DNA of 64,000 bases from CAYFFZ01 sp049976505 (GTDB lineage Archaea > Thermoproteota > Nitrososphaeria > Conexivisphaerales > UBA164): assembly GCA_049976505.1 (NCBI GenBank), contig JBMFIC010000002.1, positions 86,634-150,633 on the forward strand, given 5' to 3'. A program made the translations under genes and the position numbers. Shown piece by piece: positions 15,685 to 24,583 of this stretch (position 1 is the first letter of the stretch; each line of letters starts with the position of its first letter). A model generated the notes under the pieces. That model was not told the DNA's origin. It did no database searches and saw only the letters and a program-made list of their open reading frames with translations.

Positions 15685-16438
15685 TAAGGTTCACCAGCTC
15701 CATTATAATTTCCTTTAGCTGGGTCATTTTTTTAGACTCAACCTCTCCAAACATAAACTCCCTGCCAGCCCGCTGGATCCTCTCTACCCCAAGCTCCGCA
15801 TATTCATGAAAGAAAAATATGCTGGCCTCAAGGCTCTTGCTGTTTGATATTAGCCCCAAGGCCTTCTTCAGAGTGATCTCCGATCTTCCCCTTTCCTGAT
15901 ATGAAGCAAGAACGTCAAGCCTGTGGGCCAGAATTTCTCCTATGTTGGCATCAGGCTCAAGTATTGCCAGCAGCCTGTTTGCGATTTGAGAGTTCGCGGA
16001 GTTTATCTGGGTGAAGAAGTGCGAGGGGCTTATCGTCGAGCCCCCTATGGCAGCAACCGCTTCTAGAAGGCTCGCAGCCGAAGCATAGAAGAAAGGGCCA
16101 GAGCTCGAATAGCTTAGATAGCTGAGCGATTTTAGCACGGCCGACCTTGCCTTTTCTCTCAGAAAGCCTTTACTGTCCCTGACAACTGCAAGGCCGTACC
16201 TCAGCTGCGGATCGTAAATCGGCCTGCTGTTGTAATCAAGCGTTCCGGGCTCTTTTATCCCAAAGACTATTATCCTTTTTTTCTCGTCGAATATCATGGG
16301 CTGCAGATCCGATGGGAAGAGGGCAACATCTTTGAAACAGAAGTCGTAGCTGATCCTCTTTACGTGACAGCCTACCTCTATTAGGGATAGATCTGGAAAG
16401 CTTTTTATGAGCTCCTGAATTTCCTCAAGGCTCAGCAT
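15677..16438 (-). CDS. Protein of unknown function, 253 aa
   Basis: I do not recognise this protein. It is soluble, mixed alpha/beta. The N-terminal third (about 1-90) has beta-rich segments (SYDFCFKDVALFPSDLQPMIF, IIVFGIKE shortened here) and the C-terminal part is helical. A small-residue-rich stretch near residues 105-135 (SSSGPFFYASAASLLEAVAA) could be a tight helix pair but is not a convincing membrane anchor. The last 8 bp overlap lysA tail to tail, and the gene is divergent from the beta-helix gene at 16501. Codon use resembles the neighbours. Confidence that it is a real gene comes from length, frame isolation and clean gene borders. Confidence 0.6.
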   Translation of the reverse strand: MLSLEEIQELIKSFPDLSLIEVGCHVKRISYDFCFKDVALFPSDLQPMIFDEKKRIIVFGIKEPGTLDYNSRPIYDPQLRYGLAVVRDSKGFLREKARSAVLKSLSYLSYSSSGPFFYASAASLLEAVAAIGGSTISPSHFFTQINSANSQIANRLLAILEPDANIGEILAHRLDVLASYQERGRSEITLKKALGLISNSKSLEASIFFFHEYAELGVERIQRAGREFMFGEVESKKMTQLKEIIMELVNLIK

Positions 16439-16500
16439 GCTTTCACCTGCTGCGTTTTTTATGATTATCTTAATTTAGATGCTGTTATTAAGATTTTAAC

Positions 16501-17013
16501 ATGACCTTGATAGAAATAGAGGGGAAGAAGCCGTTCGTGCATCCCTCAAGCTACGTTGCTCCAAACGCTATAATAATCGGCGACGTAAGAATAAAGGAAA
16601 GTGGAAGCGTGTGGTTCTATGCCGTGCTGCGCGGGGACACCAGCTCGATCGAGGTCGGCGAATACAGCACGATTCTAGAAGGCGCCTTGATCAAGCCAGA
16701 TGAGTCCTCGTGCGTTATAGGAAGAAAGGTTACTGTTGGAAAGGGAGCCATTGTTGAGGGAGCTGTTATCGAGGATGAAAGCGTAATAGGAGCAGGCGCA
16801 ATAGTCCTTGAGAACGCGCGAATAGGAAGGAGCAGCTTCATCGCGGCCGGAAGTCTGGTGCCTCAGGGCATGATAATCCCGGAAAACAGCCTAGTCATGG
16901 GCAATCCAGCTAAGATAGTAGGTGAGGTCAAACCCCATCACAGAAAGTACGCGGAGGAAAGTTGGAGAAAATCCTTAATACTTACAGACTCGTATAGAAA
17001 GCTAACGATATAA
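16501..17013 (+). CDS. Left-handed beta-helix protein of the gamma-carbonic anhydrase-like family, zinc ligands missing
   Basis: 170 residues with hexapeptide repeats running from about residue 18 to 130 (VAPNAIIIGDV, WFYAVLRGDTSSIEVG, VIGAGAIVLENARIG), typical of the YrdA/PaaY/gamma-carbonic anhydrase group, which forms trimers. In zinc-bearing members three histidines lie in motifs like QD..H and VGHG...HG. Here those places read LEGALIKPDE and TVGKGAIVEGAV, so all three ligands appear replaced. It therefore is probably not a carbonic anhydrase; it may be an acyl-transferase-like or structural protein. It ends 3 bp before the GTPase gene, with which it likely forms an operon. Confidence 0.75.
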   Translation: MTLIEIEGKKPFVHPSSYVAPNAIIIGDVRIKESGSVWFYAVLRGDTSSIEVGEYSTILEGALIKPDESSCVIGRKVTVGKGAIVEGAVIEDESVIGAGAIVLENARIGRSSFIAAGSLVPQGMIIPENSLVMGNPAKIVGEVKPHHRKYAEESWRKSLILTDSYRKLTI

Positions 17014-17016
17014 AAA

Positions 17017-18582
17017 TTGGACAAGGAGAGCGAGTCGGGTAATATAGAATATAAGCTTTTACTTGACAGATTGACAGAGGAGAAGGCAGAAAGGCTTGCA
17101 GCCCAGATGCTCTACAGGCTTAATGAGGGACACGGAGAGGCATTTTACATTCTAGGGCTCTCGGATGATGGTGAGCCGGTTGGCCTAAGCGACGAGGAGC
17201 TCATGAAATCGCTCGAAAACCTAAAAATGATTGCCCAGAAGGCCGGGGCAAGCATGCAGATCATCAGAACGGTCCTTGGAGAGAAGGGAGCTGTCGCGGA
17301 AGTGTACCTGAGACGAAGCAGGAACTATCCGCCAGTTGAGGTCTCAGTTGCCCTTCTTGGCAACGTCGACGCAGGAAAGTCAACGCTCAAAGGCGTTCTT
17401 GCGTTCTCCACCCTTGATAACGGAAACGGCTACGCCATGTCTCTTGTGGCGAGGTACCTTCACGAGATCAAGATGAGAAGAACGTCATCCGTATCGGTAC
17501 ACATCCTTGGATATGACTCTGAAGGAAGGCTGGTTAACGACATGCTTCAGAGCTATAATGAGGCTGAAATCTACCTGAGGAGCAACAAGATAATACATCT
17601 GATAGACCTTGCTGGACACGAGAAATACCTCAAGACCACGCTCAAGGGAATAATGGGAAACCTTCCCGACTATAACATGCTCGTCGTTTCTCTGAGCAGC
17701 GGACCAATCGGGACGTTCAGGGAACATCTTGGAATTTCGGTGGCACTGAAGATACCGATAATTATCGTGTTTACCAAGATGGACATGGCCCCCAAGCCGG
17801 TTGCTGAAATGGCGGTCAACGAAGTGGTGAAGCTGCTGAAGATGCCAGGCGTAGACAAAATACCATTCTTCGTGAAGGATGACTCGGATCTCATAGTTGC
17901 CTCCAAGAACGTGGCCAACGGGAGGATCACCCCGATATTCTTCGTGTCGAACAAGACAGGAGAGGGCCTGGACCTTCTCAAGAAGTTCCTTAACTTTCTC
18001 CCAAGGAGGATGAGCTGGGAGGATAAGATTTCGAAGGGATTTCTGCTTTACATCGACGATATATTCAGGGTTACCGGAGTAGGAACCGTAGTGAGCGGGC
18101 TGATCAGCTCAGGGGGCGTTAAGGAGGGGGAGGAGATGTTCCTCGGCCCCATGAATGACGGAAGCTTCAGAAAAGTGATAATAACTTCAATATACAAAAG
18201 CAGAGTTCCGGTTGAGAGGGCATACGCTGGAGATTACGTCACGATAGCGCTCAGCAAGGTCGAGCCAGATGAAATCAGGAGCGGCATGGTACTGACGGAT
18301 CTCAAGAGCGCCAGACCAACCTGGAGGTTCAGGGCCGACATTAGGGTTCTCCATCACCCCACGCTGATAAAGGCTGGCTACGAGCCAGTTGTACAGGTAA
18401 ACACGGTCAAGGAGACTGCGAAGATCATAAGCTCGGAGCCTCCATACCTCAAAACCGGAGAGTTCGGTAGCGCCGTCTTTCAGTTCAAGTACAGGCCCGT
18501 GGTAGTCAGGGAGGGAGACACTTTTATATTCAGGGAAGGAAAGGCCAGAGGGATAGGGAGAATTACGGCAATCTTAAACTAG
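17017..18582 (+). CDS. GTPBP1-like translational GTPase
   Basis: 521 residues. An EF-Tu-type GTPase related to eukaryotic GTPBP1/GTPBP2 and their archaeal homologues. A ~110-residue N-terminal extension precedes G1 (GNVDAGKST, about 115-123), G3 (DLAGHE, about 197-202) and G4 (TKMD, about 252-255). Two beta-barrel domains follow, as in EF-Tu domains 2 and 3, ending RGIGRITAIL. It acts in the cytoplasm on the ribosome or on aminoacyl-tRNA delivery/quality control; the exact role in archaea is not established. The start is TTG 17017, immediately after the stop of the previous gene. Its 3' end overlaps the convergent secretion ATPase gene by 9 bp. Confidence 0.85.
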   Translation: MDKESESGNIEYKLLLDRLTEEKAERLAAQMLYRLNEGHGEAFYILGLSDDGEPVGLSDEELMKSLENLKMIAQKAGASMQIIRTVLGEKGAVAEVYLRRSRNYPPVEVSVALLGNVDAGKSTLKGVLAFSTLDNGNGYAMSLVARYLHEIKMRRTSSVSVHILGYDSEGRLVNDMLQSYNEAEIYLRSNKIIHLIDLAGHEKYLKTTLKGIMGNLPDYNMLVVSLSSGPIGTFREHLGISVALKIPIIIVFTKMDMAPKPVAEMAVNEVVKLLKMPGVDKIPFFVKDDSDLIVASKNVANGRITPIFFVSNKTGEGLDLLKKFLNFLPRRMSWEDKISKGFLLYIDDIFRVTGVGTVVSGLISSGGVKEGEEMFLGPMNDGSFRKVIITSIYKSRVPVERAYAGDYVTIALSKVEPDEIRSGMVLTDLKSARPTWRFRADIRVLHHPTLIKAGYEPVVQVNTVKETAKIISSEPPYLKTGEFGSAVFQFKYRPVVVREGDTFIFREGKARGIGRITAILN

Positions 18583-20130
18583 CTGTTTTTCTGAGCCCTC
18601 GAAGCTCATGAGCTCGTTAAGGGCAAGATAGTAGCTCTCTTCAGGCGATCTTCTGTACGAGTTGATCATCTCTGTTACCTGATTTATGTGTCTTATTCCC
18701 TTTGCCGCCATCCATCTGAGATAGGTTTCCCTTCTCTGAAGCTCCCTCGCAAACTCATCGCGGGAAATCCCGTATCTCTCCTCAAGCAGCTGGGCTACCC
18801 TGCTCTCCTCTGTGTACTTGATTTCATCAGTCTTTGGATCCCACCTGAAAGAGTCCTTGAAAATTATCATGTCGTTCTTGCTGTCATAGCCAACTATTTC
18901 TGAAAGCTGTATCAGCTTCCTTGTGATCTTCTTTCCATAGCTGACCCTCAGCTGCATGCCTATCATGTTCAGAGTTGTTGCGATGAAGTCCTTTGGAATG
19001 TTCATTGGCTTCGTAGAGAGCCTTTCTATGACGCCTTCAACCGTCTCAGCGTGAATTGTTGACAGTCCCCCATGCCCTGTTGCAATTGCCTGTAGCAGCG
19101 TGAAAGCCTCCTCGCCCCTGACCTCTCCCACTATTATGAAATCAGGCCTCTGCCTCAGCGCTTCCTTGAGAAGGTCGAACAGAGTTATATTCTGCGCGTA
19201 GGAGGTCTGAACCTCCCTGGTGACGCTTGAGATCCAGTTCTCCCTGTAAAGGTTGAGCTCCCTGGTATCCTCTATTGTAACAACCTTGTAGTTTATAGGA
19301 ATGAAGACTGTCAGGGCATTGAGCGTGGTTGTCTTTCCGCTAGCTGTTCCGCCCGCAAGCAGCAGCGACATCTTGTGCTCGATAGCTATCCAAAGGTACG
19401 CAGCGAGCTTGGGGGAGATCGTGCCAAAGTTGATTAGATCGATTATCGTAATTGGGTCGGTCTTGAACTTTCTTATCGTGAAGTTTGTGCCCCTTCCTGA
19501 AACCTCGCCTCCGAGCGTTATCTGTATCCTGTGCCCTTCAGGCAGGGAAGCATCAAGCATGGGGGTTGAGAAGCTGATGGCCTTGCCGCTCCTGTACGCA
19601 AGCTTCATCACGAATGAATCCAGCTCCTCCTTGCTGGTGAACATAACGTTGCTTGGTATGCTCTCGTAAAACCTGTGCCAGACATAAATCGGAATGTTGG
19701 GGCCGTTGCAGGAGATGTCCTCTATTTCCTCATCTCTCAGCATGACATCTATCTTTCCATACCCTAAAAGATCTCTTCTTATGTAATAGTAGACCTTCTG
19801 CCTCTTCTCGGTTGCCTTGAGCTCCTTAAGCCTTGAATCAATTAGCTCCTTTATTCTTTCCCATGTCCTCTCAGGAGGCTCATCTGGCACGTATGTCATC
19901 TTCTCGAAGAGGTAGCTCTTCACGTCCTCGATGAGCTTTATCTCGTAGGCGTTCAGGGAAGGCTCAACTACGTAATACACATAGTTTCCCTGCTGATCAA
20001 TTGCTATCCCAACGTAGACGTTTTCTAGACCCTGGATCTTCTTTATATCCACAAACTGCACGTTTATAGTCTGAACTTCATCTTCTCCGCTCTGGGCTTT
20101 ACTTTGCTGTTTCTTCCTCCAAAACAGCAT
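18574..20130 (-). CDS. Type II/IV secretion-system or pilus assembly ATPase (GspE/ArlI/TadA superfamily)
   Basis: 518 residues. An N-terminal domain (about 1-230) is followed by the RecA-like motor domain: Walker A LLAGGTASGKTTTLNAL near 255-271, Asp box, Walker B DFIIVGEVRGEEAF near 323-336 and the His box GHGGLSTIHAE. Such hexamers drive archaeal pili, archaella or adhesion structures from the cytoplasmic face. The membrane platform partner (TadC/ArlJ type) that almost always follows is absent; the neighbours are a GTPase and a Cys-containing orphan. So this motor may serve an assembly machine encoded elsewhere. ATG 20130 with an AT-rich upstream promoter region. Confidence 0.88.
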   Translation of the reverse strand: MLFWRKKQQSKAQSGEDEVQTINVQFVDIKKIQGLENVYVGIAIDQQGNYVYYVVEPSLNAYEIKLIEDVKSYLFEKMTYVPDEPPERTWERIKELIDSRLKELKATEKRQKVYYYIRRDLLGYGKIDVMLRDEEIEDISCNGPNIPIYVWHRFYESIPSNVMFTSKEELDSFVMKLAYRSGKAISFSTPMLDASLPEGHRIQITLGGEVSGRGTNFTIRKFKTDPITIIDLINFGTISPKLAAYLWIAIEHKMSLLLAGGTASGKTTTLNALTVFIPINYKVVTIEDTRELNLYRENWISSVTREVQTSYAQNITLFDLLKEALRQRPDFIIVGEVRGEEAFTLLQAIATGHGGLSTIHAETVEGVIERLSTKPMNIPKDFIATTLNMIGMQLRVSYGKKITRKLIQLSEIVGYDSKNDMIIFKDSFRWDPKTDEIKYTEESRVAQLLEERYGISRDEFARELQRRETYLRWMAAKGIRHINQVTEMINSYRRSPEESYYLALNELMSFEGSEKQLV

Positions 20131-20214
20131 TTATTTTCTTATAATTTCCTTTTACTTCTTGCTTATAAATTTATAACTTAATAATTTTTGATGTTATCTC
20201 ACCTAGAACGAAAG

Positions 20215-20676
20215 CTAATGGTACTGAGAGCTTCTCTTAGGCACGTAGCAGTCGTAGGGCCTTCCGTTGTTTATGTTGCTCATGGCGCTTTCAATTTCTT
20301 CATTTGCCTTGTTCAGCCATTTCTCGTCCCACTTGATCTCCTCAATTTCTAAGGTTGTTGCTCCCGAAACAACGTCCTTAATGACCTTCCAGATAACTGT
20401 CCCATAGAATGGCTTAACAAGCTTGCTGTCGTTCAGCTCGCACCTTGCAACGGCGCCTCCTCTATCAACAAAGTAAATGCAGTTCCTGCAGTAAGTGCTC
20501 ATCCAGATCACATCTCTCTGAGGCCTGAAGTACTTGAGGAGCTCCTCGATGAACTTTTTCTCTCTCCTCTTATGCTCCTCTATTAGCTGAGACCTCCCCT
20601 CCTCTGTTCCGGTGTAATAGTCAAGGTTCTCTGTTATTTTATCGTAGATGTTATCTTCGCCCTCGTCACGTCCCAT
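20215..20676 (-). CDS. Protein of unknown function with a candidate metal-binding Cys cluster, 153 aa
   Basis: Not recognised. The first ~60 residues are highly charged and helical (EEHKRREKKFIEELLKYF). The middle carries CRNC at about residues 63-66 and a third Cys in VARCELND; a fourth is near the end (YDCYVP). Four spaced cysteines suggest a zinc or iron-sulfur site. It is immediately upstream of the secretion ATPase gene on the same strand (84-bp gap with an AT-rich stretch), so a link to that machine is possible but unproven. No signal peptide or membrane segment is seen. Confidence 0.6.
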   Translation of the reverse strand: MGRDEGEDNIYDKITENLDYYTGTEEGRSQLIEEHKRREKKFIEELLKYFRPQRDVIWMSTYCRNCIYFVDRGGAVARCELNDSKLVKPFYGTVIWKVIKDVVSGATTLEIEEIKWDEKWLNKANEEIESAMSNINNGRPYDCYVPKRSSQYH

Positions 20677-20768
20677 TACAGCCTTTCTTGAAAATTCACA
20701 TATAAAACCGTTTACGGAAACTCCAGCGAAGATGTCCCCATTAGGTGAAAACCGAGCTCGGCTGAAAG

Positions 20769-21296
20769 CTATGGAAAGTAGCTTCCCGCCAGCTTGGCGT
20801 CAAGGCTTCTGAAGAGATCCTCCTTTTTTATGAGAGACATTCCGCAGTCCTCTCCAATAATTTCAACTACTAGAAGGTATGTTGGCTTCTTAAGATCGAC
20901 CTTTGCCCTTGCAGAGCTGGCGATCGCGCTTATGATCTCTCCCCATCTTAGCCCTGTGAGCCTAAGCTCCGCCTCAATCTTGTAAGTTTGATCGCTACCG
21001 ATCGAGGAGAGAACCTCTGATGCCCTTTTAGCCATCTCCTGCACATCCGCTCTGCAGTTGATCTGTACAGGTACAAACCTCAGAACCCTTCTTACGGACC
21101 ATGGATCAGAGAATGCTGCCCTATAGAGCCTCCTCGAGGCCTCTATGGGGTCTCCGTTCAGCCTGCCAGCTACCACGCTGTTGAGGTTTAGGTCGATAAA
21201 CTCGATCGGCTCAAAATCCCTGAGGAGCCTATGAAGCTCGTCCTCAAGCTCCTTCCTTAAGTTCCTGTAGGTCGTTGCGACGAAGTTAAACTCCAA
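20769..21296 (-). CDS. THUMP-domain RNA-binding protein
   Basis: 175 residues. The pattern LRKELEDELHRLL... followed by ASRRLYRAAFSDPWSVRRVLRFVPVQINC and the strand TYLLVVEIIGEDCGMSLI near the C-terminus fits a THUMP domain, as in Tan1/COG1818-like archaeal proteins. THUMP domains bind tRNA and normally guide a modifying enzyme. Here no catalytic domain is attached, so it probably acts as a tRNA-binding adaptor (Tan1 assists acetylation of C12 in eukaryotes). The start overlaps the end of the aminotransferase gene by 11 bp, so the two are likely co-transcribed. Confidence 0.75.
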   Translation of the reverse strand: MEFNFVATTYRNLRKELEDELHRLLRDFEPIEFIDLNLNSVVAGRLNGDPIEASRRLYRAAFSDPWSVRRVLRFVPVQINCRADVQEMAKRASEVLSSIGSDQTYKIEAELRLTGLRWGEIISAIASSARAKVDLKKPTYLLVVEIIGEDCGMSLIKKEDLFRSLDAKLAGSYFP

Positions 21297-22422
21297 TTGC
21301 CGCGAATATGTTGTTCATGCCTTCTATTATAGTATCCCTCGAAGTCGCGTAGGAGATCCTGATGTACGTCCTGTATTTATCTCCAAAGCCGGCACCGCTG
21401 GTTACGCTCACCCTTGCCTTCTCAAGAAGGTACTCTGCAGGATCAACGTCTCTTATATACTTTGACATGTCGATGAAGAAATAGAAGGCTCCTCTTGGTT
21501 TTGAGTACTCTACGCCCTTCCTGTCCAGCATTTCTATGATGATCTTTCTTCTTTCGGAGAACTCCGAGACCATTTTCCTTACGTCCTCCTCGCATTCCCT
21601 GAGCGCAGTTACAGCTGCTATCTGAACGAAGGTGGAGGGCGACGTGGCCGTGTGGCCCTGAATCTTTGCCATCTCCTTCACTATTTTCTCATCGGCTATA
21701 ACGTATCCAAGCCTCCATCCAGTCATCGCATATGCCTTGCTGAATCCGTTTACAAGTATCAGACCATCTTCATACTTCATGTACTTCCTGAAGGATACGT
21801 GAGCCCCCTCGTAGACTAGCCTGTCGTAAATCTCATCGCTTATGATGAACATGTTGTTCTCCATCGCAAGGTCCGACAGCTCCTTAACCGTTTGATCATC
21901 ATACACAGCTCCTGTGGGATTGTTGGGAGAGTTAACTATCAGCGCTTTAGTTTTTCTTCCTATCCTCTTCCTCAGCTCAGATGCATCGGGCAGAAAGCCG
22001 CTTCCTGTGTTCACTTCAACGGGAACCCCTCCTGCAAGCTTGATGATCTGTTTGTAGCTTGGCCATGCTGGGTTGAGGATCAAAACCTCCTCTCCCGGGT
22101 TAAGGATCGAGTAGAGCGCATAGAAGAGGGCCTGCTTTGAGCCGGGGCTTATCATCACGTTTGACTGCCTGACGCCGTACTTCTCTGCTATAGCAGAGCG
22201 TAGCTGAGGCATTCCGGCTGATGGCGCATAGTGAGTGTAGCCATCCAGCATGGCTCTGTAGGCTGCGTCGATTATCTTTGTCGGCGTGAGAAAGTCCGGT
22301 TCACCCACGTCGAGCTTGTAGACCTTCAGGCCGTTAGCTATCATCTGGTTTGCTTTCTCCGACGCCTTTAGCGTCGCTGACTCCTCCAGCTCAGCCAGCC
22401 TTGGAGGTGGAACGTAATTCAT
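21286..22422 (-). CDS. Class I aspartate/aromatic aminotransferase
   Basis: 378 residues, PLP fold type I, subgroup I-gamma. The PLP lysine lies in NGFSKAYAMTGWRLGY near residue 230. NSPNNPTGAVY (about 170) and the C-terminal RISYATS arginine that binds the substrate carboxylate are present. It moves amino groups between glutamate/oxoglutarate and aspartate or a related oxoacid; exact specificity is uncertain. ATG 22422, divergent from the dehydrogenase gene across 63 bp with an AT-rich promoter region. Confidence 0.9.
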   Translation of the reverse strand: MNYVPPPRLAELEESATLKASEKANQMIANGLKVYKLDVGEPDFLTPTKIIDAAYRAMLDGYTHYAPSAGMPQLRSAIAEKYGVRQSNVMISPGSKQALFYALYSILNPGEEVLILNPAWPSYKQIIKLAGGVPVEVNTGSGFLPDASELRKRIGRKTKALIVNSPNNPTGAVYDDQTVKELSDLAMENNMFIISDEIYDRLVYEGAHVSFRKYMKYEDGLILVNGFSKAYAMTGWRLGYVIADEKIVKEMAKIQGHTATSPSTFVQIAAVTALRECEEDVRKMVSEFSERRKIIIEMLDRKGVEYSKPRGAFYFFIDMSKYIRDVDPAEYLLEKARVSVTSGAGFGDKYRTYIRISYATSRDTIIEGMNNIFAAIGV

Positions 22423-22485
22423 CGCCTAGATTTTAGACAAGCTATATTTAAATCCTCACCTCTACTTAAATAAAAGCGATGGATC

Positions 22486-23499
22486 ATGAAGAAATTCGTA
22501 TATGAAAGACCTGGCGGAGTTGAAGTTATACGAAGGATAGAGGATAGCGCGCCAAAACCGGAGCCAGGCTATACGCTAGTCAAGGCCCAGTTTGGATCAG
22601 TTAACCACGTGGACATATGGGGACGTATGGACCTGCCAGGTCAGCCGTTTCCACGTGTATTTGGCTCGGATCTTGCTGGAATAGTTGAAGATCCAGGCGA
22701 TGGGCCCTTTAAGAAGGGGGACAGGGTGCTGCTCTATCCTATGAAGTTCTGCGGGACCTGCGAAAGATGTCTGCAGGGAATGGAGAACAGCTGCTTTTAC
22801 CGTGCTCTTTACGGCGTGCACACAGATGGATTCTTCTCCGAGCTTGTCAAAGTCCCACATGCTAACGTCCTGAAGATTCCTGACAGCGTGTCCCTTGAGT
22901 ACGCCGCCGCGCTTCCCGTTGCCTACACAACTGCCTATCATGGGCTGATAACAAGGGCAGGGCTTAGAAGCGGAGAGACCCTTCTGGTGCTTGGCGGCAG
23001 CGGAGGGGCCGGCCTAGCAGCTCTGCAGATAGCTAAGGCAGTAAATTCATACGTCATAACCACCACTACATACGATTGGAAGAAGGAGCTGCTGAAGAAG
23101 GCGGGAGCTGATGAGGTTTTGCCGCCGGATGAGTCACTGCAGGAAAAGGTCATGAGCCTGACTGACGGAAAAGGTGTGGACGTGGTCTTTGATGCGCTTG
23201 GCGGGAAGTTCGTTGAGCTTGCGCTGAGGGTAGTTAAAAGGGGAGGGAAGATAGTAAACATGGCCATGACCACTGGCTCAGAAGTCAGCTTCAGCATCAG
23301 GGCCCTTTATGCAAACAACGTGGATCTCATAGGAGTTTATCTGGGCACCAGAAGAGATCTGTACAGCCTTCTGACCTTAGCTTCACGTAGCAGGCTGAAG
23401 CCTATAATAGACAGCGTTTTTCCTGTAGACGACGTCGATAAAGCGCAGATCAGGATGGAGAAGAGACAGCACGTTGGTAAAATATTGCTCAGATTTTAA
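22486..23499 (+). CDS. Zinc-containing medium-chain dehydrogenase/reductase
   Basis: 337 residues. The structural-zinc lobe CGTCERCLQGMENSC is at about residues 88-102 and the NAD(P) site VLGGSGGAGLAALQIAK near 167-183. The position of the first catalytic-zinc cysteine reads SVNHVDIWGRMD, as in quinone-oxidoreductase-like members rather than classical alcohol dehydrogenases, so catalytic zinc may be absent. It probably reduces an aldehyde, quinone or enoyl substrate with NAD(P)H. ATG 22486 follows an AT-rich box about 25-30 nt upstream. The last 11 bp overlap the convergent OB-fold gene. Confidence 0.85.
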   Translation: MKKFVYERPGGVEVIRRIEDSAPKPEPGYTLVKAQFGSVNHVDIWGRMDLPGQPFPRVFGSDLAGIVEDPGDGPFKKGDRVLLYPMKFCGTCERCLQGMENSCFYRALYGVHTDGFFSELVKVPHANVLKIPDSVSLEYAAALPVAYTTAYHGLITRAGLRSGETLLVLGGSGGAGLAALQIAKAVNSYVITTTTYDWKKELLKKAGADEVLPPDESLQEKVMSLTDGKGVDVVFDALGGKFVELALRVVKRGGKIVNMAMTTGSEVSFSIRALYANNVDLIGVYLGTRRDLYSLLTLASRSRLKPIIDSVFPVDDVDKAQIRMEKRQHVGKILLRF

Positions 23500-23776
23500 C
23501 GATCTTCCCGTATCTGCCCAGGCTCAGCCTCTTTTCCTTTCTGTAGCTACCAACGTATCCGTTTACGACCATTATCTTGTCGCCGACGTTCACCATCCCT
23601 ATCTGATCGTCCCAGAGGCTCATTATTATGCTGCCGCTTTCATCCTTAAGCTCAACGTCGGCCACTCTGGCCATTCTGCCGTCCCACAGCTTTACGCTCC
23701 TGGGCTCAGACTTTTCGGTTATCAGCCCCTCTATCTTTACCCTTGCTACACCAACGGAGAGATCTCTTATTTTCAA
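23489..23776 (-). CDS. Single OB-fold nucleic-acid-binding protein (archaeal SSB/RPA-like)
   Basis: 95 residues forming one OB fold: strands VARVKIEGLITEKSEPRSV, RVADVELKDESGSIIMSLWDDQ, VGDKIMVVNGYV and KRLSLGRYGKIVKI. This matches the short OB proteins of Thermoproteota related to Sulfolobus SSB, but without the acidic C-terminal tail of that protein. It may bind single-stranded DNA or RNA. It sits alone, tail to tail with the dehydrogenase gene. Whether it is the main SSB cannot be told; length is shorter than Sulfolobus SSB (about 148 aa). Confidence 0.75.
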   Translation of the reverse strand: MKIRDLSVGVARVKIEGLITEKSEPRSVKLWDGRMARVADVELKDESGSIIMSLWDDQIGMVNVGDKIMVVNGYVGSYRKEKRLSLGRYGKIVKI

Positions 23777-23845
23777 CGGGATAGCTTAAAGAATTCGCGC
23801 GTTAAAAAACGTGATGTTAAATTTGTGTGACGAGGACAATAAATA

Positions 23846-24583
23846 TTATAAACCGCTTGCAAGCACGAACTCGATGCGCTTGTTGTGAGCGCCCTTGTTT
23901 TCGAACTTGACCATCCTTATGGCTCCTATTTCCCTTGTGTTCCTAACGTGCGTTCCGCCGTCCATCTGCGCATCGAGGCCGACTATTTCAACCACCCTAA
24001 CTACGTCCAGCTTCATGAGAAGCTCCTGGCCTGGCTTCGTGCGGGCTATTTCGGGTATCTTCATTGCTTCGTCCCTGCTGAGGAACTTAACGACAACCTC
24101 CCTACCTTCGGATATTTCATGATTGACCCTTGTTTCTAGCTCTGGTAGCATCTCCCTCTTTAGCTCAGGAAAGTCAACGTCTATCCTGGCCTTGTCCTCA
24201 TAGATCTGACCGCCTGTAAGGAACGCCTTGCCGTAGTAGTTTCTGAGCACGGCATCTATAAGATGAATTGCCGTGTGGTACTTCATGAAGGAATACCTTC
24301 TGGGCCAGTTTATCACGCCTTTAACCCTGACGTTTAACAGCGATCCCTCGTGCTTAACGTGGTGTAGCACCTTATTCTCAGCTTTCTCCACGCTTAACAC
24401 CTCAAGCCTCCTGCCATCCACTTCAATATATCCTGTGTCGTTGGGCTGCCCTCCGCCTCCCGGGTAAAAAGCTGTTCTGTCCAGCACCAGGGCCTCTCCG
24501 AGATCCTCAACTACTGTGGCCTCAAACTCCTTAAGATATGAATCGGTCAGATATAGCAGCTCTGTCATTTCAGCTCGATCCAT
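23846..24583 (-). CDS. alaX: AlaX-type trans-editing alanyl-tRNA deacylase
   Basis: 245 residues. AlaX proteins hydrolyse Ser- or Gly-tRNA-Ala made in error by AlaRS. The glycine-rich N-terminal domain has LDRTAFYPGGGGQPNDTG (about 30-47). The editing domain has the zinc pair HTAIH near 103-107 and the late GGTHV block. In many AlaX/AlaRS editing domains the late block is CGGTH; here it is MDGGTH, so a Cys zinc ligand is replaced by Asp, a variation I believe is known in some archaeal AlaX. The medium length fits AlaX-M. It overlaps the hydrolase gene upstream by 19 bp, suggesting one transcript. Confidence 0.88.
   Translation of the reverse strand: MDRAEMTELLYLTDSYLKEFEATVVEDLGEALVLDRTAFYPGGGGQPNDTGYIEVDGRRLEVLSVEKAENKVLHHVKHEGSLLNVRVKGVINWPRRYSFMKYHTAIHLIDAVLRNYYGKAFLTGGQIYEDKARIDVDFPELKREMLPELETRVNHEISEGREVVVKFLSRDEAMKIPEIARTKPGQELLMKLDVVRVVEIVGLDAQMDGGTHVRNTREIGAIRMVKFENKGAHNKRIEFVLASGL

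Noticed and set aside
16501..17013. Functional gamma-carbonic anhydrase
   Set aside because: The three zinc-binding histidines are not present at the expected places.
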